Part shown: positions 43,209-54,600 of the stretch, piece after piece
Layout: the number at the start of each line of letters is the position of its first letter
Position numbering within the stretch: position 1 is the stretch's first letter
Source of the DNA: an uncultured Adlercreutzia sp.
GTDB taxonomy: Bacteria > Actinomycetota > Coriobacteriia > Coriobacteriales > Eggerthellaceae
Direction of reading: 5' to 3'
Length of the DNA stretch: 64,000 bases
Assembly: GCF_958431955.1 (NCBI RefSeq)
Contig: NZ_CAUASN010000012.1
Location: forward strand, 1-64,000
The notes under the pieces: generated by a model
Told to the model about the DNA's origin: nothing
Database searches by the model: none
Seen by the model: only the letters and a program-made list of their open reading frames with translations
Position numbers and translations under genes: made by a program

Positions 43209-43336
43209 GGCGGAAGGCCCGGCGGCTGCCCGCGCGCAGATTCCGCAGACTCGGAAATTCTGGTGTAGAATTTCCACACCAGAATTTCCGAAAGCGAGGA
43301 CTTGCCCGAGCACGGGCAGTTGCCGGGCCTTCCGCC
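43209..43336 (+). repeat. Structured repeat element, copy 3
   Basis: A 24-bp outer stem with two G-T pairs (43209-43232 with 43313-43336) encloses the conserved loop GCAGATTCCGCAG / AAAGCGAGGAC...CGAGC and a 16-bp inner hairpin (43251-43266 with 43276-43291). The loop is almost identical to copy 1 while both stems differ in sequence but keep pairing, the pattern expected of a conserved structure. It lies 15 bases after the upp stop. Confidence 0.85.
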
Positions 43337-43380
43337 GAAGGATCGGAAAGAGTATTTCTGTCGAAAAGATCGGAGCACCA

Positions 43381-43839
43381 ATGTCAGCGGATAACCGCCC
43401 CAGCTGGGACGAGTACTTCATGGGCCTGGCCAACCAGGTGGCCGAGCGCACCACCTGCCTGCGCCGCGGCGTGGGCGCCATCATCGTGAAGGACCGCCGC
43501 ATCTTGGCCACGGGCTACAACGGCGTGCCCACCGGGCTCGCCCACTGCTCCGAGACCGGGTGTCTGCGCCAGCAGCTCGGCGTGCCGAGCGGCCAGCGCC
43601 ACGAGATTTGCCGCGGCCTGCATGCCGAGCAGAACGCTATCATCCAGGCGGCCCGTTTCGGCACCGATATCGACGGTGCCACTATCTACGTGAACACGCA
43701 GCCCTGCGTGGTGTGCGCGAAGATGCTCATCAACGCCGGCATCAAGGAGATCGTCTACCAGAACCCGTACCCCGACGAGCTTTCCCAGCAGCTTTTGGCC
43801 GAATCCGGCATTCTCGTCCGCGAGTACACGGGGGAGTAG
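43381..43839 (+). CDS. Deoxycytidylate deaminase (ComEB/dCMP deaminase type)
   Basis: 152 residues. Zinc-dependent deaminase with HAEQNAI (catalytic Glu) and PCVVCAKML for the zinc Cys pair. The N-terminal PSWDEYFMGLANQVAERTTCLRR and the inner C-rich loop SETGCLRQQLGVPSG fit the dCMP deaminase/ComEB group, which yields dUMP for thymidylate synthesis. GGAGC lies five bases before the ATG. It is flanked on both sides by structured repeats 3 and 4. Confidence 0.93.
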   Translation: MSADNRPSWDEYFMGLANQVAERTTCLRRGVGAIIVKDRRILATGYNGVPTGLAHCSETGCLRQQLGVPSGQRHEICRGLHAEQNAIIQAARFGTDIDGATIYVNTQPCVVCAKMLINAGIKEIVYQNPYPDELSQQLLAESGILVREYTGE

Positions 43840-43874
43840 GGAAGTAGAGCGCGCTCCTCTCTTCAACTCAAGGT

Positions 43875-43994
43875 TGAGCATAGAGGAGGAGGCGGGTGTC
43901 CCAACCGAGTGAGTTCCGCAGCGACGGGAAGTGTCCAGTGGACACTTCCCCAAAGCGAGGACTGTCTGAGCGAATTGGGATACCCGCCTCCTCC
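43875..43994 (+). repeat. Structured repeat element, copy 4
   Basis: A 20-bp outer stem with one G-T pair (43875-43894 with 43975-43994) and an 11-bp inner hairpin GGGAAGTGTCC/GGACACTTCCC (43926-43936 with 43940-43950). The loop keeps GAGTTCCGCAG and AAAGCGAGGACTG...TGAGC. Both stems differ fully from the other copies. A small hairpin (CTCAA/TTGAG) just before it may belong to the end of the deaminase transcript. Most of the 347-base gap before the ATP synthase operon is this element. Confidence 0.83.
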
Positions 43995-44116
43995 GACCGA
44001 GGGGAGCCGCAACCAAGTTTCGTGCACGTGCACAAATTTTCCCAGTTCATCGCCATGCCGACTGCGCGAACTTTTCACCGCTCACCAATAAAAGCGCGGT
44101 TCCGTCCACCTTCTGT

Positions 44117-44144
44117 TGGCAACTCGTTATCATACGTTACGGTT
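44117..44144 (+). promoter_or_regulatory. Possible promoter of the ATP synthase operon
   Basis: TTGGCA at 44117-44122, a 16-base spacer, TACGGT at 44139-44144. The first gene begins at 44187. Other AT-rich hexamers nearby (TATCAT) make this tentative. Confidence 0.35.
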
Positions 44145-44186
44145 TATTGGGTACTCAGCGCGAAAGCGCCCAGACGGAAGCAGGGT

Positions 44187-44468
44187 ATGGCACTGGCAAT
44201 TGTACTCGGCGTGTTGGCTGGAGTGGTGGGGTTCGCCCCGCTCATCTTCGGTTTGCACCGGGTCAAGCACATGACGGACGCGGGCAATTTCGGGCATATG
44301 GGTGTTCTCATGCTCTGCCTCATCTTCTCCTTTATCCTCATGTTCGCCGCCGCAATCCTCTGCATCACGCTGGCACGCGATTTGGCGCTGCCCTTCGTCC
44401 TGTCGGAAGCCGTAGCGCTCTCGCTCACCGCCGTCGCATTTGGCGTGAGCCGGATCGTGCGGAAATAG
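44187..44468 (+). CDS. Small membrane protein at the AtpI position of the ATP synthase operon
   Basis: 93 residues with three hydrophobic segments (LAIVLGVLAGVVGFAPLIF, MGVLMLCLIFSFILMFAAA, and a third near the C-terminus). AtpI proteins, which help assemble the c-ring, sit at this place but are usually 120-130 residues with four segments. Sequence identity is too weak for a firm call. ATG 44187 has GGAAGCAGG upstream; a longer frame from ATG 44052 or 44058 is possible. The gene ends 18 bases before atpB. Confidence 0.6.
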   Translation: MALAIVLGVLAGVVGFAPLIFGLHRVKHMTDAGNFGHMGVLMLCLIFSFILMFAAAILCITLARDLALPFVLSEAVALSLTAVAFGVSRIVRK

Positions 44469-44486
44469 CATAGGAAAGGTTGATAC

Positions 44487-45260
44487 GTGGACGCTCTTTC
44501 AACTCTCTCGGCCGAGGTGCCCCATCTCCAGGCATCCTTCGATCCCACCGTCGTGTTCGGCGGGGTCACCCAGTACATCGTCTGGATGGTCATCTGCTGG
44601 ATCATCACCTGCGCCATCGTGCTCGTGGTGGCCAAGAAGCTCACGCTCATCCCCACGAACAAGTTCGTGAACACGGTTGAGTACGGCTATCAGTTCGTCC
44701 GCAACGACATGGGCGAGGGCATCATTGGCCACGGGTTCAAGAAGCACGTGCCCTTCCTGGCCACGATGTTCTTCTTCATCCTGATCTCGAACTTCGTGGG
44801 CCTCATTCCCGGCTGCAAGACGCCGACGGGCACCATCTCGGTGACCTGGGCGCTGGCCACCATTTCGTTTATCTACTTCAACTTCTGGGGCATCAAGGCC
44901 AAGGGCGGCCTGGCCTACCTGAAATCCTTCGCCCCCTCGGGCCTGCCCACCGTCATGGTGCCGGTCATCTGGTTTCTGGAGCTCATCTCCACGGTGATCC
45001 GCTGGCTGACGCTGGCCGTCCGACTCTACGGCAACATGTTCGCCGGCCACATGGTGCTCGGCATCTTCGCCCTGGCCTCCTCCGTGTTCCTCACGGTGGG
45101 CATCCAGGCGCTCGACCCCATCTCCGGCGTGCTGTCGCTGCCGTGGTTCATCCTGCTCATCGCCATGTACGCCCTGGAGACGCTCGTCGCCTTCCTGCAG
45201 GCCTACGTGTTCACGGTGCTCTCGGCGGTCTACGTCCAGATCGCCACGTCGGCCCACTAG
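44487..45260 (+). CDS. atpB: ATP synthase subunit a
   Basis: 257 residues from GTG 44487, with AGGAAAGG upstream. Six membrane segments; the essential Arg lies in LAVRLYGNMFAGHMVLG, and the C-terminal helix has the usual FLQAYVFTVLSAVY. It forms the proton half-channels beside the c-ring. First core subunit of the operon. Confidence 0.96.
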   Translation: MDALSTLSAEVPHLQASFDPTVVFGGVTQYIVWMVICWIITCAIVLVVAKKLTLIPTNKFVNTVEYGYQFVRNDMGEGIIGHGFKKHVPFLATMFFFILISNFVGLIPGCKTPTGTISVTWALATISFIYFNFWGIKAKGGLAYLKSFAPSGLPTVMVPVIWFLELISTVIRWLTLAVRLYGNMFAGHMVLGIFALASSVFLTVGIQALDPISGVLSLPWFILLIAMYALETLVAFLQAYVFTVLSAVYVQIATSAH

Positions 45261-45297
45261 GCCGCACGGCACCGACCTCAAGCGCCCCGCGGCGCCG

Positions 45298-45413
45298 GGA
45301 GGCTGGAAGGCCTCCGTACCCCTTGGGTTAAGCCGGCACCTCCAATGCCGGAGACCATATCCGTTAAGTGTTTTTGGGAAACAGGCTCAAAAACGACCTT
45401 TAAGGAGGAAATT
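45298..45413 (+). promoter_or_regulatory. Structured leader upstream of atpE
   Basis: The 153-base gap between atpB and atpE holds three small hairpins: GGAGGC/GCCTCC (45298-45315), CCGGCA/TGCCGG (45333-45351), and GTTTTTG/CAAAAAC (45370-45376 with 45388-45394). The last lies just before a perfect AAGGAGG (45402-45408). A U-rich enhancer before atpE is known in E. coli, where it raises c-subunit output; a like role here is inference. Confidence 0.5.
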
Positions 45414-45632
45414 GTGGAAACTGTTTTCGTCATCGCTGCGCTGAAGCTCGTCGGCTACGGCCTGGCCACCATCGGCCCCGGCCTGGGCATCGGCATCGCC
45501 TGCTACGGCTGCTGCGTGGGCACCGCCCGCCAGCCCGAGGTGCAGGGCCGTCTGTTCACCAACTTCATCATCGGCGCCGCTCTGGCCGAGGCCCTGGCCC
45601 TCATCGGCTTCGTGCTCGCGTTCATCCTCTAA
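45414..45632 (+). CDS. atpE: ATP synthase subunit c
   Basis: 72 residues from GTG 45414, five bases after AAGGAGG. Two helices joined by the polar loop ARQPE; the ion-carrying Glu is residue 59 in AALAEALAL. The sodium-type ligands (Gln in helix 1, Ser/Thr after the Glu) are absent (GPGLGIG, AEAL), so the ring is probably proton-driven. Unusual: three Cys (30, 33, 34) in helix 1 where small residues are normal. An upstream ATG at 45345 lies in the leader and is rejected. Confidence 0.94.
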   Translation: METVFVIAALKLVGYGLATIGPGLGIGIACYGCCVGTARQPEVQGRLFTNFIIGAALAEALALIGFVLAFIL

Positions 45633-45680
45633 ATCCGTCTCATCAATCAATTCGGAAGCCTGCAGAGGCAAGAAAGAGGT

Positions 45681-46295
45681 ATGCACGTGAAGACAAGAGC
45701 GAACAAAGCAGTGGCCAAGGTCGCCTTCGGCGCCGTGGCCCTGAACGCTGCTTTCCCTGCGCTCGCGTTTGCTAGCGAGGAGGAGTCGGGCGGTCTGTCC
45801 GCCATTCTCCCCGACATGGCGGAGTTCATCCCCATGCTCATCGCCTTCATCATCCTGTGGATCATTCTCGCGAAGTTCGGCTGGCCCATGTTCGCCGGCA
45901 TGCTCGAGAAGCGCGAGAACACCATCCGCGAGGCTCTGAAGAAGTCCGAAGAGGCTCAGATCGAGAGCGAGCGCGTGCTTGCGGAGTACCAGCAGCAGCT
46001 GGCCGACGCCAAGACCCAGTCGGCTCAGATCATCGCCGACGCCCGTGCGGTGGGCGAGGCCGTGAAGGCCGACATCACCGCCCAGGCCCAGACCGAGGCG
46101 GCCGACATGATCGCCAAGGCGAAGGCCGCCATCGAGGCCGAGAAGAAGGCCGCCGTGGCCGAGCTCCAGTCCTCGATCGCCGACACGTCGGTGGATGTCG
46201 CGTCCCGTCTCATCGGCCAGGACCTGACCGAGGGCGAGCACCGCGCCATCATCGAGCGCTACGTCAAAGAGGCAGGGAGCTTCAATGGCAACTAA
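45681..46295 (+). CDS. atpF: ATP synthase subunit b
   Basis: 204 residues from ATG 45681, but AAGAGG lies only one base before it; GTG 45687, seven bases from that site, is the likelier start. A signal-like N-terminus (VALNAAFPALAFAS) precedes the membrane anchor at about residues 47-68 (FIPMLIAFIILWIILAKFGW). The rest is a long charged coiled coil (LEKRENTIREALKKSEEAQ). It is the outer stalk. The extra N-terminal hydrophobic stretch is found in several actinobacterial b subunits. It overlaps atpH by 11 bases. Confidence 0.94.
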   Translation: MHVKTRANKAVAKVAFGAVALNAAFPALAFASEEESGGLSAILPDMAEFIPMLIAFIILWIILAKFGWPMFAGMLEKRENTIREALKKSEEAQIESERVLAEYQQQLADAKTQSAQIIADARAVGEAVKADITAQAQTEAADMIAKAKAAIEAEKKAAVAELQSSIADTSVDVASRLIGQDLTEGEHRAIIERYVKEAGSFNGN

Positions 46296-46862
46296 TCGTC
46301 TCGTCGTCAAAGAGGAAGTCGCCGTCTTCGCGTCGGTGCTCTTCGACAGCGCCAACGAGGCCGCCGGCCAGGAGGGCGTCCTGGAGGTGCGCGAGCAGAT
46401 GGCCGAGGTCATCCGCGCCATGCGCGCCGACCTGGATCTCACCATGGCGCTCTCGAACCCCGATTTCACCCCTGAGCAGCGCCGCGCGCTGGTGGAGAAC
46501 GTCTTCGCCGATACGCACGTGGCGTTCCGCGAGGTGCTGGCGGTCATGGCCGAGCGCGGCCAGGCCGACCTGCTGCCCCGGGTGAACGACGAGTTCCGCG
46601 CGCTGATCGGCGAGCGTTTGGGGATCTGCGTGGTGGACGTGACCACCGCGGTGCCCCTCGACGACGGGCTGCGCCAACTTATTACGGAAAAAGCAGAGGC
46701 TGACCTGGGCAAGAAGGCGGTGCTGCGCGAGCGCATCGACAAGTCTATCTTGGGCGGCATCATCATGGACGTTGACGGCAACTACATTGACGCGAGCATG
46801 ATCTCGCAGCTCAACCGTGCCCGCAACGTCCTCAAAGACACAACAGATGGAGGTGAATGCTA

Positions 46863-46863
<1 letters not shown>
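46285..46863 (+). CDS. atpH: ATP synthase subunit delta
   Basis: 192 residues. N-terminal helical domain (VKEEVAVFASVLFDSANEA) and C-terminal part ending in GGIIMDVDGNYIDASMISQLNRAR, close to the normal LGGlvlriGd...S...RL pattern. It ties the outer stalk to F1. Overlaps both atpF (11 bases) and, by one base, the likely GTG start of atpA. Confidence 0.92.
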
Positions 46864-48428
<1,565 letters not shown>

Positions 48429-48440
48429 GGTAGGTAGACC

Positions 48441-49370
48441 ATGCCCAACCTACACGACATCGAACGGCGAATCAAATCCGTCTCCTCGACGAAGCAGATC
48501 ACGCGTACCATGGAAATGGTCGCGGCTGCCAAGATTCGCCGTGCTTCCGAGCGCGTGGACAACGCGCTGCCTTGGGCGGTCGCCATCTCAGACATGCTCA
48601 TCAGCACGGCAAAGTACGCTCATTTGGATAACGAGCCGCTGCTGCAGGTCCACGACGAGGTGAAGCGCGTGCTCATCGTCGCCGTCACCTCGGACCGAGG
48701 CCTCGCCGGCGGTTTCAACACCAACGTGCTTCGCTACGTGGAGAAGCTCATGAAGCTCAAGCAGCGCGAGGGTGCCGAGGTGGAGGTGGCTGCCTGTGGC
48801 AAGAAGGCCATCGGCTACTTCACCTACCGCGGCATCGAGCCGGTCTTCTCCTTCGCGGGCTATTCGGCCGACCCCGAGTTCGCTCAGGCGGCCGAGCTGT
48901 CCGGCTACGTGATGCAGGCTTACGCCGAGGGCAAGCTCGACGAGGTGTTCATCGTGTACAACCACGCGAAGAACGCCGCCGAGCAGACCTTGGTGGAGCA
49001 GCAGGTGCTGCCGGTGAAAGAGGAGTCCTACGCGGACCTTCTGGGTCTTAAGGCCAAGGAGGAGGACGTGTTCAAGTCCTTCCGCGAAAAGGACGACTCT
49101 GCCATCCCGGGCGACATCGACTTCGAGCCGAGCACGGAGTCGGTCATGTCCTACATGATGAACGCCTACCTGAACAACGCGTTCTTCTACGCGATGCTCG
49201 ATTCCGCAGCGGGCGAACAAGGCGCTCGCCGCAACGCGATGAAATCGGCTACCGATAACGCGAACGAGATGGTCTCCACCCTGGAGCGCGTGTACAACAC
49301 CGTGCGCCAGGGCGCCATTACCACGGAGATCACCGAGATCGTGGGCGGTGCCGCAGCTTTGGAGGATTAA
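48441..49370 (+). CDS. atpG: ATP synthase subunit gamma
   Basis: 309 residues. The N-terminal helix IERRIKSVSSTKQITRTMEMVAAAKIRRA and the C-terminal helix SATDNANEMVSTLERVYNTVRQGAITTEITEIVGGA form the rotating shaft. The middle shows VTSDRGLAGGFNTNV. Slightly longer than E. coli (287), mainly through an insert around residue 200. It ends directly next to atpD. Confidence 0.96.
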   Translation: MPNLHDIERRIKSVSSTKQITRTMEMVAAAKIRRASERVDNALPWAVAISDMLISTAKYAHLDNEPLLQVHDEVKRVLIVAVTSDRGLAGGFNTNVLRYVEKLMKLKQREGAEVEVAACGKKAIGYFTYRGIEPVFSFAGYSADPEFAQAAELSGYVMQAYAEGKLDEVFIVYNHAKNAAEQTLVEQQVLPVKEESYADLLGLKAKEEDVFKSFREKDDSAIPGDIDFEPSTESVMSYMMNAYLNNAFFYAMLDSAAGEQGARRNAMKSATDNANEMVSTLERVYNTVRQGAITTEITEIVGGAAALED

Positions 49371-50816
49371 ATGGCTGATAACACTTCTACTGAAGCGGCC
49401 AAGGGAGGCGCCACCGGACGCATCGTCCGTATCGTCGGCGCCGTTGTGGATGTGGAGTTCCCGGCAGACGCCATGCCGGCCATCTACAACGCCCTTACCG
49501 TGAAGGCACAAACCCCCTCGGGCGAAGTGTCCACCGTGCTCGAGGTGCAGACGCACCTGCCCGGCGACATCGTCCGTACCGTCGCCATGACGTCGACCGA
49601 CGGCATGGTGCGCGGCCTGGAGGCGCACGACACCGGCGCCCCCATCATGATGCCCGTGGGCAAGGCGACCCTGGGCCGTATTTGGAACGTGCTAGGCGAG
49701 CCCGTCGACGGCAAGCCCATGCCCGAAGACGTCGAGTGGCGCCCGATTCACCATCCGGCCCCGCCGTTCGACACCCTGGTGACCACCACTGAGACCTTCG
49801 AGACCGGCATTAAGGTCGTCGACCTGATCGAGCCCTACGTGAAGGGCGGCAAGACGGGTCTGTTCGGCGGCGCCGGCGTGGGCAAGACGGTGTGCATCCA
49901 GGAGCTCATCAACAACCTGGCCCAGGAGCACGGCGGCACCTCCGTGTTCACCGGCGTGGGCGAGCGTACCCGCGAGGGTACCGACCTCTACCTCGAGATG
50001 ACCGATTCCGGCGTTATCGAGAAGACCTGTCTGGTGTACGGCCAGATGAATGAGCCTCCCGGAGCCCGTCTGCGCGTGGGTCTGGCGGGCCTGACCGAGG
50101 CGGAGTACTTCCGCGATCAGGGCCAGGACGTGCTGTTGTTCATCGACAACATCTTCCGCTTCACCCAGGCCGGCTCCGAGGTGTCCGCACTTCTCGGCCG
50201 TATGCCCTCTGCCGTGGGCTATCAGCCGACGCTGGCTACCGAGATGGGTGATCTGCAGGAGCGCATCTGCTCCACGCAGACCGGCTCCATCACGTCGGTG
50301 CAGGCCGTCTACGTGCCCGCCGACGACCTGACCGACCCGGCTCCTGCCACCACGTTCACCCACTTGGACGCCAAGACGGTTCTCTCCCGCGGTATCGCCG
50401 AGCTCGGCATCTACCCGGCTGTGGACCCGCTGGAGTCCACCTCCCGCGCCCTCGATCCCGAGATCGTCGGCCAGGAGCACTACGACGTGGCCATGGGCGT
50501 GCAGCAGATCCTGCAGCAGTACAAGGACCTGCAGGACATCATCGCCATTCTGGGTATGGACGAGCTGTCCGAGGACCAGAAGCTGACCGTGAACCGCGCC
50601 CGTAAGGTGCAGAAGTTCCTGGGCCAGCCCTTCCACGTGGCCGAGGTCTTCACGGGTCTGCCCGGTGTGTACGTGAAGGTCGAGGACACCGTGCGCTCCT
50701 TCAAGGAGATCTTGGACGGCAAGTGCGACCACATTCCGGAGCAGTGCTTCGTGAACAAGGGCGCCATCGAGCAGGTCTACGAGGCCTACGACGCCATGCA
50801 GAAGGACGGCAACTAA
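49371..50816 (+). CDS. atpD: ATP synthase subunit beta
   Basis: 481 residues. Walker A GGAGVGKTV, the catalytic region GERTREG, Walker B VLLFIDNIFRFTQAG with ALLGRMPSAVGYQPTLA. Catalytic subunit of F1. The ATG starts the base after the atpG stop, and the stop overlaps the atpC start by one base (TAATG). Confidence 0.97.
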   Translation: MADNTSTEAAKGGATGRIVRIVGAVVDVEFPADAMPAIYNALTVKAQTPSGEVSTVLEVQTHLPGDIVRTVAMTSTDGMVRGLEAHDTGAPIMMPVGKATLGRIWNVLGEPVDGKPMPEDVEWRPIHHPAPPFDTLVTTTETFETGIKVVDLIEPYVKGGKTGLFGGAGVGKTVCIQELINNLAQEHGGTSVFTGVGERTREGTDLYLEMTDSGVIEKTCLVYGQMNEPPGARLRVGLAGLTEAEYFRDQGQDVLLFIDNIFRFTQAGSEVSALLGRMPSAVGYQPTLATEMGDLQERICSTQTGSITSVQAVYVPADDLTDPAPATTFTHLDAKTVLSRGIAELGIYPAVDPLESTSRALDPEIVGQEHYDVAMGVQQILQQYKDLQDIIAILGMDELSEDQKLTVNRARKVQKFLGQPFHVAEVFTGLPGVYVKVEDTVRSFKEILDGKCDHIPEQCFVNKGAIEQVYEAYDAMQKDGN

Positions 50817-51253
50817 TGGCCGTTATGCGCTGCACGGTGGCCCTTCCGGATCGCGCTCTGTTCCAGGGCGAGGTCTCCTATGCCAGCATTCCCGGCGCGG
50901 ACGGCTACTTCGGTGTGCTGCCCGGCCACGAGCTGGCGGTCTCGCTCAACCGCGAGGGCGGCGTCGTGACGCTGACCGTCGGGGAGAACGAGCAGGACAA
51001 GAGGCAGTTCCTGGTCATGGGCGGCGCGACGTCGGTTCTGGACGACCAGGTGACGGTGCTCGCCCGTTTCGGAACCGCCGTGGAGGACATCGACGCCGAG
51101 GCCGTGAAGGCCGAGGCCGATGAATGCCGCGCGATTATCGCGGATCTCGGCTCGTCCGACGATCCGCAGGATCAGGCCACCCTCGTCACCAACCAGAAGA
51201 AGCTGGAGTGGTGCGAGGCGCAGCTGAAGCACGTGAGCGGAGCCGCCGCCTAG
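50816..51253 (+). CDS. atpC: ATP synthase subunit epsilon
   Basis: 145 residues from ATG 50816. The beta-sandwich start (CTVALPDRALFQGEVSYASIPGADGYFGVLPGHE) is typical; the C-terminal helical part is short and acidic. It links gamma to the c-ring and can inhibit ATP hydrolysis. Last gene of the operon, ended by a terminator. Confidence 0.95.
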   Translation: MAVMRCTVALPDRALFQGEVSYASIPGADGYFGVLPGHELAVSLNREGGVVTLTVGENEQDKRQFLVMGGATSVLDDQVTVLARFGTAVEDIDAEAVKAEADECRAIIADLGSSDDPQDQATLVTNQKKLEWCEAQLKHVSGAAA

Positions 51254-51315
51254 CGAGGGCGTCCTTCGGGGCGCGGCCGCCGGCAAGCGAGCCCGCAAGC
51301 ATTTGAGCCTGTTTT

Positions 51316-51350
51316 GAGGGGCGTCCCACCCGGGGCGCCCCTCTTAGTTT
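51316..51350 (+). terminator. Terminator of the ATP synthase operon
   Basis: GAGGGGCG (51316-51323) pairs with CGCCCCTC (51336-51343), followed by TTAGTTT, 63 bases after the atpC stop. Confidence 0.85.
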
Positions 51351-51452
51351 GAGGGAGGTTCCCGCAGGGAGGCGAGTGCGGGGAGGGAAGACCGCTGCTG
51401 TATTCCATGCAAAACCCACCGTTTGTTCGCACGCTTGGAGTGTGGGGGCTGG

Positions 51453-51571
51453 TATCATGGCACCCGAGAAAACTGACGGAACTTGAGAGCGGCCGCGCGG
51501 GGTCGCGTGAGCGCTTCGGCGCTTGCGGCGAGTACCCTTCTCGGCCCAGCATGACACGATATGCGCGCATA
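51453..51571 (+). promoter_or_regulatory. dnaE upstream region: -10 box and 12-bp palindrome
   Basis: The 373-base gap before dnaE holds the atp terminator, a TATCAT -10 candidate at 51453-51458 (no good -35), and the perfect palindrome TATGCGCGCATA at 51560-51571, 56 bases before the dnaE start. The palindrome could be a repressor site. No gene is seen in the gap. Confidence 0.4.
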
Positions 51572-51626
51572 ACCCACTACAACCGAACTCCGTGCGCCGA
51601 GACCCGACTGAAGGGGCGGACACCCT

Positions 51627-54600
51627 ATGGCATTCGTACACTTGCACAACCACACCGAGTACTCGCTGCTCGACGGCCTCACGCACATCAAGGACATGGT
51701 GCGCCGCGCCGCCGAGCTGGACATGCCGGCGGTGGCCGTCACCGACCACGGCGTCATGTCGGGCATGGTGGAGCTCTCCGACGCGTGCGACGCGGTGGAG
51801 AAGGAGACGGGCAAGCGCGTGAAGCCCATTTTCGGTTGCGAGGTGTACTTCACCACCGACGAGTCGCTGCGCAAGGACGTGAAGCCGAAGCTGTACCACC
51901 TGCTGCTGCTGGCGAAGACCAACGAGGGCTACCACAACCTGCTGAAGCTCGTGAGCGAGTCGCACGTGGACAACTTCTACTACAAGCCGCGCACCACGTT
52001 CAGCATGCTGCAGAAGTACGGCCACGGCATCATCGGCTCGTCGGCCTGCATCGCCGGCATCATCCCCAAGCTTCTGGACGACCGCCGCTTCGACGACGCG
52101 GTGGAGTGGGCGAAGAAGTTCGCCAGCTGCTTCGATGAGGGCGACTTCTACATCGAGCTGCAGAACCAGGGCATCCGCACCGACGCCGGCTTCACCCAGA
52201 CCGAGCTCAACCACCAGCTGACCGCCGTGGCCAAGGCGGCGGGGCTCAAGACCATCGCCACCAACGACTTCCACTACCTCCTGAAGGAGGACGCGCGCGC
52301 CCAGGACATCATGCTGTGCATCGGCACCGGCGCCATGGTGAACGACGAGAAGCGCATGAAGTTCGAGAACGACCAGTTCTACATGAAGACCGAAGAGGAA
52401 ATGCGCGAGGCCATGGCCGAGTTCCCCGAGGCCTGCGACAACACGGTGGAAGTGGCCGAGAAGTGCCACGTGGTGCTCGAGCGCGACTCCATCCTGCCGC
52501 GCTTCCCCCTGCCCGAGGGCGAGACCGAGGAGTCGTGGTTCCGCAAGCGCGTGCAGGAGGGCCTCGTGAAGCGCTACGGCGACCCGGTGCCCGCCGAGGC
52601 CCAGGAGCGCGCCGACTACGAGATGAGCGTCATCATCCAGCAGGGCTTCCCGGCCTACTTCCTCATCGTGCAGGAGTACATCGAGTGGGCCCGTTCCCAG
52701 GGCATCGGCGTGGGGCCGGGCCGCGGCTCGGCGGCAGGCGCCATCGTGGCCTACGCCATGGGCATCACCGACTTGGACCCGCTGCCCAACGGCCTGCTGT
52801 TCGAGCGATTCCTCTCGCCCGAGCGCGTGGAGATGCCCGATATCGACGTCGACTTCGAGCAGGGCCGCCGCGAAGAGGTGATCCAGCACATCAAGGACGT
52901 CTACGGCGAGGACCACGTGTCCCAGGTGATCACCTTCGGCACCCTGCAGGCCAAAAACGCCGTGCGCGACACGGCCCGCGTGCTGTCGGGCACCCTGCAG
53001 ATGGGCCAGGGGCTCTCCTCCGACGACGCCCGCAAGGCCGCCTACGGCCTGGGCGACCGCATCTGCAAGATGATCGGCGATGAGCTGGGCATCACCATCG
53101 ACAAGGCGCTCGAGACGAACCCCGACCTGAAGAAGGCCTACGAGACCGAGCCCGACGTGAAGACCATCATCGACGCGGCCCGCTCCATCGAGGGCCACGT
53201 GCGCGGCGAGGGCGTGCACGCCTGCGCTACCATCATCTGCCGCGACCCCATGAGCGATCACGTGCCCATGAAGCGCGACACCAAGGGCGGCGGCATCATC
53301 ACCCAGTACGACGGCCACTACACGCCCGATCTGGGCCTTCTGAAGATGGACTTCCTCGGCCTGCGCACCTTGGACGTGCTGTCCATCGCCTGCCGCAACA
53401 TCGAGGAGCGCACCGGCCAGAAGATCGTCCCCGAGGAGATTCCCACCGACGACCCGCTCGCCTTCAAGCTGATGCAGTCCGGCAACATGGACGGCCTGTT
53501 CCAGGTGGAGGGCTCCCTGTACGTGAGCCTCTTCGCACGCCTGCCACCCACGCGCTTCTCTGACGTCGTGGCCTCCATCGCCCTGAACCGCCCGGGCCCG
53601 CTGGAGTCCGGCATGGTGGAGGACTACATCCAGGTGGCCAGCGGCAAGACGCCGGCCCACTACTACGACGATCGCCTGCGCCCCATCCTGGAGGAGACCT
53701 TCGGCACCATGGTCTACCAAGAGCAGATCATGCAGGTGTCCATGGCCATGTCGGGCTTCTCCGCCGGCAAGGCCGACAAGCTGCGCAAGGCCATGGGCAA
53801 GAAGAAGATCGACGTCATGCGCCAGCTGCAGGCCGACTGGAACTCCGGTGCGGTGGAGAATGGCTACGCCCTGGAGATCGCCGAGAAGATCTGGGACGAC
53901 GCCGAGAAGTTCGCGAAGTACGCCTTCAACAAGTCGCACTCGGCCGCCTACGCCATCCTCGTGATGCGCACGGCCTATTTGAAGGCGCACTACCCGAACG
54001 ACTTCATGGCCGCCGTGCTCACGAGCTACATGGGCAACACCGACCGGCTCATCCGCTACATCGCCAGCTGCAACCACAACGGCACGCCGGTGCTGCCGCC
54101 GGACATCAACTCGTCGCGCGCGGAGTTCACGCCGGTGGACGAGGGCATCCGCTTCGGCTTGGTGGGCGTGCGCGGCGTGGGTCAGAGCGTGGCCGACGCC
54201 ATCATCGCCGAGCGCGAGGAGAACGGCCCCTTCTCGTCGCTGCACGACTTCGTGAACCGCGTGGACGCCAAGGCCTACAACCGCAAGACCTTGGAAGCGC
54301 TCATCAAGGGCGGCGCCTTCGACTCCACGGGCTACACCCGCAAGCAGATGATGTACTTCATCGAGGAGACGCCGCTGCTCGAGGGCGCGGCCAAGCGCCA
54401 GAAGGACCGCGACCGCGGCCAGGTGTCCATGTTCGACATGTTCGCCGACGACGCCGACTCGGGCTTCCAGGAGGACGTGCCTGCTCCCGACGGCGTGGAA
54501 TGGGACAAGCGCACCAAGCTCGCCTACGAGAAGGAGATCATGGGCATCTACGTGTCCGAGCATCCCCTGGCCCCCTACGAGGGCACCATCTCGCGTCTGT

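Noticed and set aside
43875..44468. Longer coding frame running through structured repeat 4 into the AtpI-position gene
   Set aside because: The upstream part is the palindromic repeat and lacks a ribosome site; ATG 44187 starts just before the first hydrophobic segment and has a plausible site.
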